Source: Streptomonospora mangrovi (GTDB lineage Bacteria > Actinomycetota > Actinomycetes > Streptosporangiales > Streptosporangiaceae). Taken from it: DNA of 64,000 nucleotides. Position 1 is the stretch's first letter. Each line of letters opens with the position of its first letter. The DNA lies in assembly GCF_027604915.1 (NCBI RefSeq), contig NZ_JAJAQC010000004.1:124001-188000 (forward strand). The letters run 5' to 3'. Made by a program: the position numbers and the translations under genes. The notes beneath the pieces are model-generated. The model was not told where the DNA came from and made no database searches. It worked only from the letters and a program-made list of their open reading frames with translations. Positions 16,272 to 25,004 of the stretch are shown here, piece by piece.

Positions 16272-16546
16272 CGGCAGACCTCGCGGTGAGGGGGCGGGTA
16301 GACCGTCTGTTTCTATCCGCCCCCGGTGACAGAAACCCGCCCGGCGCCGCCGTGCCACCGCCCGCAGCCGCCCCGCCCGGTTCCCGCCCCGCCCGCGCGG
16401 TGGCCCCCGGGCCGCACCCGCCCGCCCCGGTCCGGCGCACCCCCGGTGATCGGGCATGATGCTGCCAGGAGAGCCGCGCGCCGGGCACACCGGCGGCGGC
16501 CGGGCAGTCGCGCGCGGCGGCGCGCGGGGAAGGCGGTGCGGGGGCG

Positions 16547-17849
16547 GTGGGGGAGCGGGGCGGCACCGGGCCGGGCGTCCTGGCGCGCGCCGCGCGCACG
16601 GGCACCGGTGTGCTGGCGGGCGCCCTCACCGGCGCCGCCGGAGCCCTGTGGCTGGTCGCGGCCGCCGCGCTGGGCGCCGCATGCGCCTGGCCCCCCGCCC
16701 GCGAGCGCGCCCGCGCCTGGCTGGCCGCGGGCACCGCCGCTGTCCTGGCCCTGGAGCGGCGCCGCCTGGAGGCGCTGCTGGGCCGCGCGGTGGCCCCCGC
16801 CGGCCGCACTGGGCGCGCCCTGGCCTACCTGGCCCTGCGTGCCGCCACCACCGCCCTGGCCGCGCCCCTGCTGGCCGGGACGCTGATCCTGGCCGCACTC
16901 ACGCTGGGCGGATCGCTGTTCGAGGCGGCCACCGGCACCGCCACCATCGTGGACCTGTCCCTGCCGTGGGTTCGGCTGAGCACCCTCAGCGTCACCATGG
17001 GCCTGGGGGTGGGGCTGCTGCTGGCGCTGGCCGTGGCGGCGGCCGGGGCGGGGTGGGCGGCCCTGGACCGGGCGGCGGCCGGGCGCCTGCTGGGCCCCAG
17101 CGCCGCCGACCTGCTGGCGCTGCGGGTGGCCGAGCTGAGCGCCACCCGCGCCGGGGTGCTGCGCGCCATCGACGCCGAGCGCCGCCGCATCGAGCGCGAC
17201 CTGCACGACGGCGCCCAGCAGCGCGTGGTGGCCCTGGCGATGCTGCTGGGCCGCGCCCGGCGCGGCGCCGTCTCCGCTGGGGGCACCGACCTGCTGGAGC
17301 AGGCGCACCGGGAGGCCCAGCGCCTGGCCGCCGAGCTGCGCGAGGTCGCCTGGAAGGTCTACCCCACCGCCCTGGACGAACTGGGCCTGCACGCGGCCCT
17401 GCGGGGGGTGGCCGAGCGCTCGGTGCTGCCGGTGGAGCTGGACTACCGGGTGGCGGCGCCGCTGGCGCCGGAGGTGGAGACGGCGGTGTACTTCGTGGCG
17501 CGCGAGGCCATCACCAACGCCGCCAAGCACGCCCGCGCCCGGTGTGTGGCGGTGGCCGTGCGCACCACCGGCTCCGAGGTGGAGCTGGTGGGGCGCGTCG
17601 ACGGGGGGGGCGGGGCCGGTGGGGGCGGCAGCGGGCGGGGGGGGGGGGGCGGCGCCCCCCCCGGCCCGGTGGTGGTCGGGGGGGGGGCGCGACGACGGGG
17701 TGGGCGGGGCCGATGCGCGCGGCAGCGGACTGGTGGGCCTGGCCCGGCGGGTGGCGGCCCTGGACGGCCGCCTGGAGGTCGACAGCCCCGCCGGCGGCCC
17801 CACCGTCCTCACCGCGCGCCTGCCCACCGAGGTGAGGGAGGAGGGCTAG
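16547..17849 (+). pseudogene. Sensor histidine kinase, frameshifted in a G-tract
   Basis: The frame from GTG 16547 encodes three membrane segments (about 22-48, 90-121 and 147-173) and a HisKA_3 dimerisation helix with the phospho-acceptor in IERDLHDGAQQR (His220). The first part of the ATPase domain follows (EAITNAAKHARARC). The last part (RDDGVGGADARGSGLVGLARR, split by the G-box) is read in another frame from about 17690 to the stop at 17849. The switch lies between 17603 and 17687, where runs of 8, 13 and 10 G occur, and needs a +1 shift. About 30 extra Gly-rich codons precede the G1 box. No response regulator is adjacent. A sequencing error is as likely as a true mutation. Confidence 0.7.
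17603..17687. repeat. Homopolymeric G/C tract inside the histidine kinase gene
   Basis: G8 (17603-17610), G13 (17637-17649), C8 (17655-17662) and G10 (17678-17687) within 85 bp. The tract could form a G-quadruplex, invites polymerase slippage and is error-prone in sequencing. It contains the point where the reading frame changes. Confidence 0.85.
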
Positions 17850-19213
17850 GGCGCGGTCGCCGCCGGGCCGGGCCCGCCCGGGGTGCCCGGGCCGGGCGCG
17901 GCCGCGCCGCCGCCCCCGGCCCCCTCCTCCTTCTCCTCATCGGGGTCGTGGAGCATGCCCGGCTCGGTACGGGCCACGATGCGGGTGCCCACCAGGTCGC
18001 CGGTGACGTTGCACATGGTGCGCACCATGTCCAGCACCGCGTCGATGCCGGCCACCAGCGCCACCGCCGCGAACGGCAGCCCGGCCTGGGTGATGGTCAG
18101 CGACAGCATGATCAGCCCGGCGCCGGGCACCCCGGCGGTGCCGATGGAGGCCACCACGCCCACCAGCACCACCATCGCCAACTGCTCCAGGCTGAGCTGC
18201 ACCCCGGCGACGTTGGCGACGAACACCGTGGCCGCGCCGACGTAGATGGCGGTGCCGTCCATGTTGACGGTGGCCCCCAGCGGCAGGGTGAAGCTGGAGA
18301 CGCCCTCGTCCACGCCCATGCGCCCGGCGCAGCGGGTGGACACCGGCAGGGTGCCGTTGCTGGAGCGGGTGACGAACGCCATCACCATCGCCTCGCGCGC
18401 GGCGGCGAAGAACCGCAGCACCGGCACCCGGAACAGGGCCAGCAGCAGCGCGTAGACCACCACCTGCACCCCCACCCCGCCGTAGACCACCCCGGTCAGC
18501 TCCAGCAGCGGCAGCAGCGCCTGGGGCCCGGTCTGGCCCAGCACCACGGCGATCAGCGCGAACACGCCCACCGGGGCGTACTCCAGCACCCCGCGCACCA
18601 CCCGGAACACCAGCTCCACGCCGGCCTCCACCGCGCGCGCCAGCAACTCGCCCATGGCGGCCGTGCGCTCATCGGTGGCGGCGCGCATGAACGCCAGCGC
18701 CAGCCCGGCGGTGACGGCCGCGAACATCACCGCCAGCACGTTGCCCTCGGCCAGGGCGGCGAAGGGGTTGTCGGGGACGATGTTGAGCAGGGTCTCGGTG
18801 ACGGGCGGCGCGGGCTCGGGGTCCTCACCGCCCGCCGGCGGCTCCAGGCCCGCCCCCGGGGCCGCGGCCAGCCCCAGCCCCAGTCCCACCACGACCGCCA
18901 CGGCCGAGGTGAGCAGGTAGTACACCATGATCTTGGCGCCGATGCGGCCCAGGCGGGCCGGGCTCAGCGAGGACACCCCGGCGATCAGGGTGAGCAGGAT
19001 CAGCGGCATCACCAGCATCTGGAGCAGCCGCAGGAACACCTCGCCCAGCGGTTGGATCACCGTGATGGGCTCGCCCACGGCCAGCCCGGCGACGGCGCCG
19101 GCCACCAGGGCCACGGCCATCTTCCAGATGAGGGGGATGTCCAGGTAGCGCCGCCACAGCGAGCGGCGGGCGGGCGCGGGGCCGGCGGCGGGCGGTGCGG
19201 GGGAGGGGATCAT
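17846..19213 (-). CDS. Dicarboxylate/amino acid:cation symporter (DctA/GltP family)
   Basis: 455 residues from ATG 19213 (AGGAAGG RBS). The hallmark motifs of the DAACS family are present: the serine-rich hairpin SSNGTLPVS, and PLGATVNMDGTAIY with the Na+/substrate-binding NMDGT. AGVPGAGLIMLS (HP2) and the helix with DAVLDMVRTMCNVTGD also match. About eight transmembrane segments plus two re-entrant loops are expected. It takes up C4-dicarboxylates or acidic/neutral amino acids with Na+ or H+. The N- and C-termini carry disordered Pro/Gly tails. The stop shares CTAG with the convergent histidine kinase gene. Confidence 0.92.
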   Translation of the reverse strand: MIPSPAPPAAGPAPARRSLWRRYLDIPLIWKMAVALVAGAVAGLAVGEPITVIQPLGEVFLRLLQMLVMPLILLTLIAGVSSLSPARLGRIGAKIMVYYLLTSAVAVVVGLGLGLAAAPGAGLEPPAGGEDPEPAPPVTETLLNIVPDNPFAALAEGNVLAVMFAAVTAGLALAFMRAATDERTAAMGELLARAVEAGVELVFRVVRGVLEYAPVGVFALIAVVLGQTGPQALLPLLELTGVVYGGVGVQVVVYALLLALFRVPVLRFFAAAREAMVMAFVTRSSNGTLPVSTRCAGRMGVDEGVSSFTLPLGATVNMDGTAIYVGAATVFVANVAGVQLSLEQLAMVVLVGVVASIGTAGVPGAGLIMLSLTITQAGLPFAAVALVAGIDAVLDMVRTMCNVTGDLVGTRIVARTEPGMLHDPDEEKEEGAGGGGAAAPGPGTPGGPGPAATAP

Positions 19214-19403
19214 GGTCGCCTTCCTGGGTGCAGACGGGCACGCATGCCCGGTGCGCGCGGGGCCGGTGGGCCGCCGGTCGCGCCGGGTTGCCTTGCTGCC
19301 TTCCCTCCCGCGGCCCTGCGCCACGCACCCGCCGCCCAATCGCTACCGATCCTTGACCGTGCGTGGGCGCCCGTGCGCCCCGCGCGCCCGGCGCGGGCGC
19401 ATC

Positions 19404-19991
19404 TCAGGGGCGGCGGCGGGTGCGGTAGGAGCGCATCTTGTGGCGGGCGCCGCAGATCTCCATGGAGCACCAGGTGCCGTTGTTGGCGGGGGAGCGGTCG
19501 TAGAAGACGAAGCGGCACTCGGGCGCCCGGCAGACCTTGAGGCGGGCGCGGCGCCCGGTGAGGTCGGCGGCGGCCAGGCAGGCCAGCGCCCGCGCGGCCA
19601 CCCCGTCGGCCGCATCGCCCTCGCCCTCCCCGACATCCGCGCCGCCCCCGGCGGCGGGCGGGTCCAGGTCCACCTGGCCGGGGCCGCTCCAGCGCGGGGG
19701 GCCGAGCAGGTCGCGGGCGTGGCGGGTGAGGGCCGCGCGCGCCTGGGCGTCGGCGGGGTCGGCGAGGTAGGCGCGCACGTCCTCGCGCACCGCGACCAGG
19801 CGCGCCAACCGCTGGGGCGAGGGCACCTGGGCCGGCTCGGGCGCCGCCGAGGGGGTGCGTGCGGCCAGCCAGGCGGCGGCGCGGTCGGGCCGGGCCAGGG
19901 TGTCGGTGCCGTGCAGGAACGCCGCGGTGTTGCACAGCTCCTCCACGGCGCGCAGGTCCTCAGGTGCGGGCGGGCGGGTGTAGGCGGCCAT
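19404..19991 (-). CDS. ABATE/CGNR zinc-finger protein, putative transcriptional regulator
   Basis: 195 residues. The N-terminal ABATE domain (about 10-130) has an acidic Gly-rich insertion. The C-terminal zinc finger has Cys residues in KVCRAPECRFVFYD, then TWCSMEICGARHKMRSYR. The usual CGNR signature reads CGAR here, so the asparagine is lost while all four cysteines remain. Such proteins are predicted DNA-binding stress or antibiotic-response regulators. TAACGT lies six bases before the ATG with no RBS, so a leaderless start is likely. It is divergent from a hydrolase, with a repeated GGTAAC/GTTACC element between them. Confidence 0.82.
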   Translation of the reverse strand: MAAYTRPPAPEDLRAVEELCNTAAFLHGTDTLARPDRAAAWLAARTPSAAPEPAQVPSPQRLARLVAVREDVRAYLADPADAQARAALTRHARDLLGPPRWSGPGQVDLDPPAAGGGADVGEGEGDAADGVAARALACLAAADLTGRRARLKVCRAPECRFVFYDRSPANNGTWCSMEICGARHKMRSYRTRRRP

Positions 19992-19996
19992 CCCCC

Positions 19997-20057
19997 AACG
20001 TTACCGACTGCGGAAGAACACTGGTAACGTTACCGGCATAGCTATCCAACCGGTAAC
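19997..20057. promoter_or_regulatory. Three-part GGTAAC/GTTACC operator, with leaderless -10 of the CGNR gene
   Basis: AACGTTACCG at 19997, the perfect palindrome GGTAACGTTACC at 20023-20034 and CCGGTAAC at 20050-20057, spaced about 29-30 bp (three helical turns). On the minus strand TAACGT (19998-20003) followed by 6 nt precedes the CGNR start. The third copy lies 15 bp before the hydrolase ATG. The CGNR protein is the obvious candidate binder. Confidence 0.6.
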
Positions 20058-20072
20058 ACGGAGGCGGGAGCC

Positions 20073-20897
20073 ATGGACCCCACACCCCTCAACCAAACTC
20101 TGGACACCCCCCAGGGCACCGTGCGCTGGACGCGCCTGGGCCAGGGGCCCGCCGTGGTCCTCGTCCACGGCACCCCCTTCTCCTCGGCTGTCTGGCACGA
20201 CATCGCCCCCGCCCTGGCCCGCACCCGCACCGTCTACCTGTGGGACCTGCCCGGGTTCGGCGCCTCGGACCAGCACCCCGGCCAGGACGTGTCCCTGGCC
20301 GCCGGCCAGGCCGCCCTCACCCGCCTGCTGGCCCACTGGGACCTGCCCGCACCGCCCGCCGTCATCGCCCACGACATCGGCGGCGCGGTCGCCCTGCGCA
20401 CCGCCCTGCTCGACGGCGTGGCCTATGAGCGCCTGGCCCTGCTGGACGCGGTGGCCACCGGCACCTGGGGCACCGACCTGTTCCGCCTCGTCGCCGCCCA
20501 CGCCGACACCTTCGCCGCCCTGCCCGCCCCCATGCACGAGGGCCTGGTGCGCGCCTACATCGCCGGGGCCTCCCACCGCGGCCTGCACCCCCGCACCGCC
20601 GACACCCTGGCCGCCCCCTGGCTCACCGAGCGGGGCCGCCCCGCGTTCTACCGCCAGATCGCCCAGGCCCAGGAGCGCCACACCCGCCAGATCGAACCGC
20701 TGCTGGGCGGCCTCGCGTGCCCGGCCGCCGTGGTGTGGGGCCGCCAGGACACCTGGCTGCCCCTGGAGCACGGCCGCCGCCTGGCCGACGCCCTGCCCCA
20801 CGCCCGCCTGGAGGTCATCGAGGACGCCGGCCACCTGGTGCAGGCCGACGCCCCCGCCCGGCTCACCGCCCTGCTGCTGGACTTCCTGGCCGGCTGA
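20073..20897 (+). CDS. Alpha/beta hydrolase (haloalkane dehalogenase / epoxide hydrolase-like)
   Basis: 274 residues, ATG with a GGAGGCGGGAG leader. VLVHGTPFSSAVW gives the oxyanion HG, YLWDLPGFGASDQ follows beta-4, and the nucleophile elbow AHDIGGAVAL carries Asp rather than Ser. VVWGRQDTWLP and DAGHLVQADAP supply the acid and His. An Asp nucleophile places it with dehalogenases and epoxide hydrolases. The upstream operator suggests control by the CGNR regulator. The substrate is unknown. Confidence 0.85.
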   Translation: MDPTPLNQTLDTPQGTVRWTRLGQGPAVVLVHGTPFSSAVWHDIAPALARTRTVYLWDLPGFGASDQHPGQDVSLAAGQAALTRLLAHWDLPAPPAVIAHDIGGAVALRTALLDGVAYERLALLDAVATGTWGTDLFRLVAAHADTFAALPAPMHEGLVRAYIAGASHRGLHPRTADTLAAPWLTERGRPAFYRQIAQAQERHTRQIEPLLGGLACPAAVVWGRQDTWLPLEHGRRLADALPHARLEVIEDAGHLVQADAPARLTALLLDFLAG

Positions 20898-20905
20898 GCC
20901 CCCGG

Positions 20906-20927
20906 CCCGCACCGGCGCCGGCGCGGG
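20906..20927 (+). terminator. Possible GC hairpin terminator after the hydrolase gene
   Basis: CCCGC and GCGGG flank the palindrome CCGGCGCCGG within 10 bp of the stop codon. No U-run follows. Confidence 0.35.
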
Positions 20928-20980
20928 AGCGGACGGAAAACCGGGTGCGTCTCGGGTGCGGGGCACGCCAGGATGCCCCC

Positions 20981-21769
20981 ATGCCCGCCACACCCGCACC
21001 CGCGCCCGCGCCCGCCGAACGGCCCGTCGCCCTGGTCACCGGCGCCGGGCGCACCCGCGGCATCGGCGCCGCCATCGCCCGCGACCTGGCCGCCCACGGA
21101 TACGACGTCGCCTTCACCCACTGGAGCGCCTACGACGCCCGCATGCCCTGGGGCGCCCAACCCGGCGCCGCCCAGGCCATCGCCGCCGACATCACCGCCG
21201 CCGGCGCCCGCGCCCTGCCCATCGAGGCCGACCTGGCCGACCCCGACACCCCCGACCACCTCATCGCCCGCACCGCCCACCACCTGGCACCCCCCACCGC
21301 CCTGGTCATGGCCCACTGCGAATCGGTGGACTCCGCCATCGACACCACCACCCCCGACAGCTTCGACCGCCACATGGCCGTCAACGCCCGCGCCGCCTGG
21401 CTGCTCATCCGCGCCTACGCCCGCGCCTTCACCGGCCCCCACGGCATGGGCCGTATCATCGCCCTCACCAGCGACCACACCGCCCACAACCTGCCCTACG
21501 GCGCCAGCAAGGGCGCCCTGGACCGCATCACCCTGGCCGCCGCCCGCGAATTGGCCCACCTGGGGGTGTGCGCCAACGTCGTCAACCCCGGCCCCGTCGA
21601 CACCGGCTGGATGAGCCCCGAACTGGCCCAGCGCATGCGCGCGGCCACCCCCCTGGGCCGCCTGGGCACCCCCGCCGACTGCGCCAACCTCGTCACGTTC
21701 CTGTGCTCGCCCCAGGGCGGCTGGATCAACGGCCAACTCCTGCACAGCAACGGCGGCCTGGCACCTTAG
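20981..21769 (+). CDS. SDR-family oxidoreductase
   Basis: 262 residues from ATG 20981. The NAD(P) motif TGAGRTRGIG (20-29), catalytic Ser in LTSDHT (Ser164), and YGASK with Tyr173 and Lys177 give a classical short-chain dehydrogenase. VNPGPVDTGWM and GQLLHSNGGL at the end are typical. The Ser-Tyr distance is short (TSDHTAHNLPY), as in a FabG-like actinobacterial subgroup. Upstream, CAGGAT lies six bases from the ATG, so either AGGA as RBS or a leaderless start is possible. The substrate is unknown. Confidence 0.87.
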   Translation: MPATPAPAPAPAERPVALVTGAGRTRGIGAAIARDLAAHGYDVAFTHWSAYDARMPWGAQPGAAQAIAADITAAGARALPIEADLADPDTPDHLIARTAHHLAPPTALVMAHCESVDSAIDTTTPDSFDRHMAVNARAAWLLIRAYARAFTGPHGMGRIIALTSDHTAHNLPYGASKGALDRITLAAARELAHLGVCANVVNPGPVDTGWMSPELAQRMRAATPLGRLGTPADCANLVTFLCSPQGGWINGQLLHSNGGLAP

Positions 21770-21809
21770 CCGCACCGCCCACCGGCGCCGCGTGCGATCA
21801 TGGGATGCT

Positions 21810-22733
21810 GTGTCGCTGCGTGAACTCCTGGTCCTGGGCACCGCCGGCGCGGTGCCCACCCCGCGCCGCAACCACAACGGCTACGCCCTGCGGTTCGACA
21901 CCCACACCATCGTGTTCGACCCCGGCGAGGGCACCCAGCGCCAGATGCGCCTGGCCGGGCTCAGCGCCCACGCCATCACCCGCATCTGCCTCACCCACTT
22001 CCACGGCGACCACTGCCTGGGCGTGCCCGGCCTCATCCAGCGCATCGCCCGCGACCAGGTGCCCCACCCTGTGCGCGCCGCCTTCCCCGCCGAGGGCACG
22101 GGCTACTGGCACCGGCTGCGCCACGCCACCCCCTACACCGGCCGGCCCGCGCTCATCGCCCAGCCCCTCAGCGGCCCCCACCCCCGCCTGGAGGGCGAGG
22201 ACGACCTCACCCTCACCGCCCGCCCGCTGCGCCACTCGGTGCCCTGCTACGGCTACCGCGTCGCCGAACCCGACGGCTGGACCATGCTGCCCCACCTGCT
22301 GGCCCGCCACGGCATCACCGGACCCGACGTGGGCCGCCTCAAAGCCCAGGGCCACCTGGACACCCCGCGCGGGCGCGTGCGCCTGGCCGACTGCGCCCGC
22401 CCCCGCCGCGGCCAGGTGGTGGCCTTCGTCATGGACACCGCGCCCTGCCCCGAGGCGGTGGACCTGGCGCGCGGCGCCGACCTGCTGGTCATCGAGTCCA
22501 CCTACCTGGAGTCCGAGGCCGAACTGGCCGCCGCCTACGGCCACCTCACCGCCGCCCAGGCCGGGCGCATCGCCGCCCAGGCCGGCGTGCGCACCCTGGT
22601 GCTGACCCACATCTCCGAGCGCTACGAGCCGGGCGACGACCCGCGCTTCCTGGCCGAGGCCGCCGCCCACTTCAGCGGCACCCTCCACCTGGCCGCCGAC
22701 CTGGACCGCATCCCGCTGCCCCCGCGCCGCTGA
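21810..22733 (+). CDS. rnz: Ribonuclease Z
   Basis: 307 residues from GTG 21810 (MSLRELLVLGTAG), matching the usual start of actinobacterial RNase Z. An in-frame GTG at 21792 is possible. The metallo-beta-lactamase motif THFHGDHCLG (His63, His65, Asp67, His68) and RNHNGYALR, GEGTQRQM, MDTAPCPEAV and LTHISERY are RNase Z hallmarks. The enzyme cuts the 3' trailer from tRNA precursors using two Zn ions. It is a housekeeping gene and stands alone here. Neither start has a good RBS. Confidence 0.92.
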   Translation: MSLRELLVLGTAGAVPTPRRNHNGYALRFDTHTIVFDPGEGTQRQMRLAGLSAHAITRICLTHFHGDHCLGVPGLIQRIARDQVPHPVRAAFPAEGTGYWHRLRHATPYTGRPALIAQPLSGPHPRLEGEDDLTLTARPLRHSVPCYGYRVAEPDGWTMLPHLLARHGITGPDVGRLKAQGHLDTPRGRVRLADCARPRRGQVVAFVMDTAPCPEAVDLARGADLLVIESTYLESEAELAAAYGHLTAAQAGRIAAQAGVRTLVLTHISERYEPGDDPRFLAEAAAHFSGTLHLAADLDRIPLPPRR

Positions 22734-22758
22734 CCCCGCCCCCGCGCGCGGAGGTCCG

Positions 22759-23394
22759 TCAGGCCCCGCGCGCGGCCCGGCGCAGCCGCGAGCGCACCGC
22801 CCGCTGGGCCACCGGCCCCAACTCGTTGAGCGCCTCGGCCATCGCCCCCAACTGCTCCAGCGCCCCCAGCGCCCGCTCGGCCCCCTCGGCGTCAGCGCCC
22901 TCATACAGCTCCAGCCCCACGAACCCGGCCGCCAGCGCCCGCGCCAGACCCCCCACGTCCACCAGCCCCGCCACCGGGGTGGGCGCCAGCACCCGCTCCA
23001 GCACCGCCTCCAGCTCCTCGGCCCACAACTCCAGCCCCGCCGCGCTGGCCTGGGCCAGGCGCGGGTTGGCCTGGGCGGCGGCCAGGAGCTGGGCCAGCGC
23101 CCCCACGGTGCCGGCGGCCCGCTCGCGGGCGTGCACGCGCCGCCCCACCTCAAGCAGCTCACCCAGGGTGGCCGCCGCCTCCAGCTCACCGCGGTAGGAC
23201 TCCACCCGCTGGCGGGCGCCGTGGCGGCAGGCCGCCGCCAGCAGCTCCTCCACGCTGCCGAAGTGGTAGAAGATCAGCGCCTGGTTGACCCCGGCCGCCG
23301 CCGCCACGCCGCGCGCCGACGTCTTGGCCAGACCCGACTCCACCAGGCACCGCAGGGCGCCCTCCAGGAGCCGGGTGCGGGTCTCCTCGCTCAT
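22759..23394 (-). CDS. TetR/AcrR-family regulator, last gene of an SRPBCC/DUF4166 unit
   Basis: 211 residues. HTH: AKTSARGVAAAAGVNQALIFYHF, split as SARGVAAAAGVNQALIFYHF, then GSVEELLAAACRHG. A long helical ligand domain follows. The ATG lies 8 bp after the DUF4166 stop. A TATAGT hexamer overlaps that stop region, seven bases from the ATG, so the gene may also have its own leaderless promoter. The likely operators are the TTGAGC palindromes before the first gene of the unit, giving end-product-type autoregulation. Confidence 0.88.
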   Translation of the reverse strand: MSEETRTRLLEGALRCLVESGLAKTSARGVAAAAGVNQALIFYHFGSVEELLAAACRHGARQRVESYRGELEAAATLGELLEVGRRVHARERAAGTVGALAQLLAAAQANPRLAQASAAGLELWAEELEAVLERVLAPTPVAGLVDVGGLARALAAGFVGLELYEGADAEGAERALGALEQLGAMAEALNELGPVAQRAVRSRLRRAARGA

Positions 23395-23401
23395 GCCCGG
23401 C

Positions 23402-23407
23402 ACTATA
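23402..23407 (-). promoter_or_regulatory. Internal -10-like hexamer before the TetR gene, leaderless spacing
   Basis: Minus-strand TATAGT, exactly 7 nt, ATG 23394. It overlaps the stop codon of the DUF4166 gene. This would allow regulator synthesis independent of the operon promoter. Confidence 0.5.
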
Positions 23408-24116
23408 CGCGCCGCTCCTCGCGCCGGGGCCGCACGCCCGGACCCGGCCGGTGGCGCTCCAGCGCCACGTAGCGCACCGTGAACGACCCCTCGTAGCCGA
23501 ACACCGCGCCCAGCACCGGGTGGCTCACCCGCACGCTCACCCGGAAGCACCCGGCCGCCTCGTCGTAGGACTCGCGCACCAGCGCCGCGCCGCTGAGCAG
23601 GCCCGGCAGGCCCACGTCCAGCGGCCCCTCGCGCAGCCGCTGGGCGCCCGAGCGGATCACCAGCGCCCCATGGGCGTCCACGCCGGGGTGCAGATCCACC
23701 GCCAGGTGGTGGTGGGTGCCCAGGTAGTCCACGACGCACCCGCGCTCGGGGCTGTAGACCATGGCGGCGTCGAAGCGCCGCGCGCCGCCGGGCAGGGCGA
23801 AGGTCCGCACGAACGACACCGCCTGGCGCCCGAAGGAGTCGCGGTAGGGCGTGTTCTCGATGGTGAAGGCCACGCCGCGCCCGGTGCGCGGCACCAGGAT
23901 GTTGCGCAGCGCCCCCACCAGCAAGAACGGCTGCACCCAGGCCCCGCCGCGCCAGATCCGGTCCATGGTGCCCCGCCCCAGGCACGCCTCACCGGTGGCC
24001 AGGCCGGTGGAGAAGCGCCGCCGCAGGCGGGGGTGCAGCCGGTCGAAGTCGGCGCCCAGCGCGCGGCGAAACAGCGGCTCCTCCGCACCCGCGGGCGCGG
24101 CCCCGGGCGCGCTCAC
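23403..24116 (-). CDS. DUF4166-domain protein
   Basis: 237 residues from GTG 24116. The GTGA overlap with the upstream stop is a classical coupling signal. LFRRALGADFDRLHPRLRRRF at the N-terminus (split LFRRALGADFDRLHP and RLRRRF), TIENTPYRDSFGRQAVSFVR and HHLAVDLHPGVDAHGALVI fit DUF4166. This domain often sits next to lipid-binding-like or NAD-binding proteins. It is rich in beta strands, with no membrane segment and no catalytic motif that I can name. The function is unknown. The SRPBCC gene upstream is its operon partner. Confidence 0.72.
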   Translation of the reverse strand: MSAPGAAPAGAEEPLFRRALGADFDRLHPRLRRRFSTGLATGEACLGRGTMDRIWRGGAWVQPFLLVGALRNILVPRTGRGVAFTIENTPYRDSFGRQAVSFVRTFALPGGARRFDAAMVYSPERGCVVDYLGTHHHLAVDLHPGVDAHGALVIRSGAQRLREGPLDVGLPGLLSGAALVRESYDEAAGCFRVSVRVSHPVLGAVFGYEGSFTVRYVALERHRPGPGVRPRREERRV

Positions 24117-24823
24117 CGCCGGCCTGCGTCCGCGCCGCCCGCGCCGGCCGCGCCGGCCGGGGCGGGAGAGGCGGGGCGCTCGGGGCGGCGCCGGCAGCGC
24201 CGGGCCGCCGGGGTGCCCGGTGCGGGCGGCACCAGCCACACCGCCGCCGCACCGGCCAGGGCCAGCGGCCAGGGCGCCCCCGCCGCCAGCACCGCGCACG
24301 CGCCCGCCCGGACGCCGGCCTCGGCCACGGCGCGCACCGCCAGCGCCTCCGGAGTGGTGCCGCGCTCGCACCACAGCCGCAGCCGGTCGAAGGACCAGGC
24401 GGTGGCCCAGCCCAAGAGCGGCCCCAGCAGCCACCGGTCGGCCAGGCGGCCGGCGGTGCCCCCGCGCACCCGGTAGCGGTAGGCGGTGGCGAAGTCCACG
24501 CCGCCGCCCTCCAGCGGGGTGTAGCGCCAGTGGCCGGCGCCCGAGGCGATGGGGCAGTGGCGCTGGTGGCTCCAGAACCGCAGCGCCGAGACGGCCGCGC
24601 CCGCGCTTCGGCGTTCGGCGGTGGTGCGGGCGTGGCCGGTGAGGGTCAGGGGCGGGCGCCCGGTGGTGTAGGTGAACCGCTGGGCGCCCTCGGGGTCGGC
24701 TCCGGGGTCGGGGGTGATGGCGGTGAACCGCAGGTCCCAGCGCTGGTGCTGGGCCAGGTCGCGGGTGCGCCGCCACACCAAGTCCAGGGGCGCCTGGATG
24801 CGGGTGGCGATGTAGAGGTGCAC
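24113..24823 (-). CDS. SRPBCC-family protein with C-terminal membrane segments
   Basis: 236 residues from GTG 24823 (GAGGAGG at 9 nt). The N-terminal 150 residues follow the START/Bet-v1-like pattern: YIATRIQAPLDLVWRRTRD, WDLRFTAITP, GHWRYTPLEGGGVDF. The part after about residue 150 is hydrophobic and Ala/Arg rich (AGACAVLAAGAPWPLALAGAAAVW), so one or two membrane segments are likely. SRPBCC folds bind hydrophobic ligands. This is the first gene of a three-gene unit with DUF4166 and TetR genes, controlled from the triple operator directly upstream. Confidence 0.72.
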   Translation of the reverse strand: MHLYIATRIQAPLDLVWRRTRDLAQHQRWDLRFTAITPDPGADPEGAQRFTYTTGRPPLTLTGHARTTAERRSAGAAVSALRFWSHQRHCPIASGAGHWRYTPLEGGGVDFATAYRYRVRGGTAGRLADRWLLGPLLGWATAWSFDRLRLWCERGTTPEALAVRAVAEAGVRAGACAVLAAGAPWPLALAGAAAVWLVPPAPGTPAARRCRRRPERPASPAPAGAAGAGGADAGRR

Positions 24824-24845
24824 GGGGGAGGGCCTCCTCGCGGAG

Positions 24846-24908
24846 TTGAGCGAGTGCTTTGAGCGATTGCTCAAGTGGGAGCCTACGCCGGTTTGAGCAT
24901 CCGCTCAA
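24846..24908. promoter_or_regulatory. Three TetR-type operators (TTGAGC palindromes)
   Basis: TTGAGCGATTGCTCAA at 24859-24874 and TTGAGCATCCGCTCAA at 24893-24908 are both palindromic with 6-bp arms. A degenerate copy, TTGAGCGAGTGCTTTG, overlaps the first at 24846-24861. They lie just before the SRPBCC start. The TetR encoded at the end of the unit is the natural binder. Confidence 0.7.
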
Positions 24909-25004
24909 TCCCTGCGGTGGGGGCGCCCGGCGGCACGCGCGGGCGCATCGCGGGTAGGAGGGGAGGGCAGGCGCGGACACGGCGACGGCGAAAGGGGGAG
25001 CGGC

